Assembly (NCBI GenBank): GCA_014382695.1
Contig: JACNJF010000035.1
Coordinates: forward strand, 1 to 42,457
Reading direction: 5' to 3'
Length of the DNA stretch: 42,457 bases
DNA from: Gammaproteobacteria bacterium
GTDB lineage: Bacteria; Pseudomonadota; Gammaproteobacteria; GCA-001735895
Position numbers and translations under genes: made by a program. Each line of letters starts with the position of its first letter. The stretch's first letter is position 1. This document shows positions 40,565 through 42,457 of this stretch, piece after piece. The notes below the pieces were generated by a model that was not told the DNA's origin, made no database searches, and worked only from the letters and a program-made list of their open reading frames with translations.

Positions 40565-42457
40565 CTATTGAATCAGCATCGCGGCGCTACCGACGGCGGC
40601 CGCACAAACCGCTTTTACAATCTGTGCAGTCCGTGCGGCAGTGTAAATATCCGTTGTCAGGTTGCAGAGGAAGTCCGGGTTGAAATGGGGGTCGCCGAGC
40701 TGCGGACATTTGATCATTTCTGTGATCAGACTGTCATAAGGGTAAGTGGCGACCGATGTGGTCAGGGTCTGAGACGTATCTGCACCCAGCAGATTAGCGA
40801 CCTCAGTCTGATCCGGCTGTGAGTCCAGATTGTTTAGTAATACTGCGTTCACTACCGGATTGATCACATTGCTACGTTTTTGTGCGGTATTAAAGGCGGT
40901 TTGCGCCGACTCGCTAAAATCTACATCGCTAAACAGTACTCTGGCGGCATTGCCGATGGGCAGGCTGCTATCGAGGTTAACCCGTTCACTACAGGAGGTT
41001 AACGCCAGCTGTGCGATCGCCATCTGGTGAGACGGCAGGAAGGCATCGATGGTTTCCACCGTGGGCAGCTGTTGTTTGTATTGAACATACAGACTGTTAA
41101 CCGCGCTGTTGGTGACCGGTACACCGGTCATTTTGGCAATGGTGGCATTGATTTCAGCGAAGGTGCGAACGCCGATATCGGATACTGCGGCGGGGTCGGC
41201 GGCAACCGGCGGTGGCAGCGGCGTTGGATCGGTCACGTTGTGGGTGTTGTCATCGAGTACTTCAAAGCTGAGGAAGAATTCATCCAGACTGGCACCTTTT
41301 TCCAGCGCGATTACCGCACCCAGCGGTGACAGCAGTTGACCATCCAGCGCATTGTAAGAACTATCGATGCTGGCATTCAGGGTGGCGAAAGACTGTCCGG
41401 CTACAGCGGGTTTTCCGTTGATACCGATGCGCATTTTTTTGATTGTAATCGCCGTTGGTATCCAGTTCGGATCAAGATTGATGAAGGTCGGTTTATCGAA
41501 CAGGTAGCTAAAGCTGTCAAACTGGGAAACCTCAAAGCGGATATAACTGTCAGGGATACCGATGCCGGGGGTGCCGATTCGGTCTGCAACCGAAAACAGC
41601 AGGAAGTATTTCTGGCCCACACCAACCGCAAAATTCTGTGCGATCTGAGCTGGAGTCAGCACCTGATTATGAATCGACACCATGCGCAGTTGTCCAAACC
41701 AGGGCCTGGTGTTGGAGGCACTGTTACCGAGCACGAAGGCATAGTTGTTTTCCCAGTCGATCGAAACCGGTTGTGTGATGGGGTCACTGACATTGATTTT
41801 TTCACCATTCACGAAGATCTGGCGTCCACTGACCGGGTTAAAGGTGGTCACCACATGCTGCAGGCTGGACTGCAGAATTTCTCCGCCATCCTCGGTGGAT
41901 AATACAGGAATGCCGTTGGTTGTCGATAGTGTGCTGCGGTTATGAAAGTTATAGTTATACAGGGTCTGGGTGAGGGCAAAATTTTTGTTATTGGAGCCAG
42001 AGTCAAGACTGATGATATTTCTGTCTTCCTGGGTCACGTTGGCCGGAATAACCCAGGCCTCGATAGAGTACTCGCCGGATAGCTTGATGTAATCAAACAG
42101 CTTTTTGCTCTGAGCGGTGTCGGCCCAGGCCTTGCCGCCGGAGAAGTCCAGCCCGTAAGCGCCCAGCCAGTTGACATTGCCAACCAGAGTTAGATTCATC
42201 GAGGGCTCGATGCCGGTGAGGTCAAACGCGGTTGAGCCTGCGCCCTGCTTGAATTCCCATAGTGCAATCTGGTTGGCTTCGTGGCGGTTGCCACCGGAGG
42301 CGACGATCCCATCTTCGAGTAAAACCAGTGCCTTACTGGTGACCAGCACCGGATCGATCACGGTTGGGTTGATGGCATTCGCAAAGGCGGTGATGGCAGC
42401 CTGCATCTCGTTTGCATCGCTGTCGCACAGGCTGGGGCCGGACCAGCATTGATGCCC
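40565..42457 (-). CDS. LamG-domain secreted protein, 5' end outside the window
   Basis: At least 630 residues; the frame has no stop to the right edge, so the true start is outside and the ATG at 42406 is internal. The visible start is GHQCWSGPSLCDSDANEMQAAI, with a Cys-Trp motif and a second Cys that suggest an upstream cysteine-rich or cytochrome-like domain. A LamG/concanavalin-like jellyroll follows (about 60-260): ALWEFKQGAGSTAFDLTG, YSIEAWVIPANVTQEDRNIISLDSGS, GRQIFVNGEKI and FGQLRMVSIHNQVLT. The C-terminal half has no recognised fold but holds a few cysteines. It is the first visible gene of the long operon and probably surface-located or periplasmic. Confidence 0.85.
   Translation of the reverse strand, partial: GHQCWSGPSLCDSDANEMQAAITAFANAINPTVIDPVLVTSKALVLLEDGIVASGGNRHEANQIALWEFKQGAGSTAFDLTGIEPSMNLTLVGNVNWLGAYGLDFSGGKAWADTAQSKKLFDYIKLSGEYSIEAWVIPANVTQEDRNIISLDSGSNNKNFALTQTLYNYNFHNRSTLSTTNGIPVLSTEDGGEILQSSLQHVVTTFNPVSGRQIFVNGEKINVSDPITQPVSIDWENNYAFVLGNSASNTRPWFGQLRMVSIHNQVLTPAQIAQNFAVGVGQKYFLLFSVADRIGTPGIGIPDSYIRFEVSQFDSFSYLFDKPTFINLDPNWIPTAITIKKMRIGINGKPAVAGQSFATLNASIDSSYNALDGQLLSPLGAVIALEKGASLDEFFLSFEVLDDNTHNVTDPTPLPPPVAADPAAVSDIGVRTFAEINATIAKMTGVPVTNSAVNSLYVQYKQQLPTVETIDAFLPSHQMAIAQLALTSCSERVNLDSSLPIGNAARVLFSDVDFSESAQTAFNTAQKRSNVINPVVNAVLLNNLDSQPDQTEVANLLGADTSQTLTTSVATYPYDSLITEMIKCPQLGDPHFNPDFLCNLTTDIYTAARTAQIVKAVCAAAVGSAAMLIQ

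Overview
The window reads as ordinary, gene-dense chromosome from a Gram-negative gammaproteobacterium of moderate GC content. Pointers are a FadL-type outer-membrane protein, Tat and lipoprotein signals, UbiC, RimO, aconitase B, malate synthase G, RarD, an IbaG-like BolA protein, and a QseBC/PmrAB-like two-component pair. A DsrE-like protein, a double-thioredoxin SoxW-like protein and a CysB-like LysR regulator are compatible with a marine or sulfur-oxidising lineage, but the sequence does not settle the genus. I saw no rRNA, tRNA, CRISPR array, insertion sequence, prophage or plasmid origin.

Layout. 1-2846: a TlpA-type thioredoxin and the first codons of a probable lipoprotein gene run leftward. 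They diverge from an OmpR-family regulator/sensor kinase pair across a region carrying six CTTAA(G/C) elements that look like PmrA-type boxes. 2919-6736: LysR regulator, then acnB with two hairpins in its leader and a strong terminator. 6876-8107: DUF2956, DUF486 and a secreted retropepsin-like protein. 8129-11627: FadL porin, small lipoprotein, tautomerase, FKBP isomerase and a secreted DUF1554-like protein. 11989-15878: malate synthase G and a membrane-anchored spermidine-synthase-like protein. 15889-17203: a tightly overlapped tetR - small Cys-rich protein - dsrE operon with a palindromic operator. 17476-21991: orphan ParA-like ATPase, class 3 lipase, a deformylase paired with a minimal formyltransferase, bacteriohemerythrin and RarD. 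22012-25406: double thioredoxin, orphan FliL-like protein, BolA and a DGCcoil-type diguanylate cyclase. 25534-28995: PfkB kinase overlapping a Rieske ferredoxin, then ubiC-rimO-unknown in an ATGA-overlapped operon.

29092-42457 is the most interesting part: twelve leftward genes, closely spaced or overlapping, the first running off the right edge. In transcription order they encode a LamG-domain protein, a Tat-exported DUF1501-like protein, ApbE flavin transferase, a periplasmic protein of unknown function, two large TPR proteins (one a lipoprotein), a small TPR lipoprotein, a small periplasmic protein, a TolQ/ExbB channel, two different ExbD/TolR proteins and a TonB-like protein with an AgmX/PglI C-terminal domain. 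The natural reading is a proton-motive-force-powered envelope machine: inner-membrane motor, periplasm-spanning arm, TPR scaffold at the outer membrane and exported substrate or surface proteins. The 1 TolQ + 2 TolR + AgmX-like + TPR composition resembles the energy module of the Myxococcus Agl-Glt machinery. One ExbD paralogue has Asn at the position of the proton-carrying Asp, so the two TolR-type subunits are probably not equivalent.

Coordinates given here use the start codon I prefer, which is often downstream of the one in the ORF track. Functions come from motif recognition by eye, without database searches.
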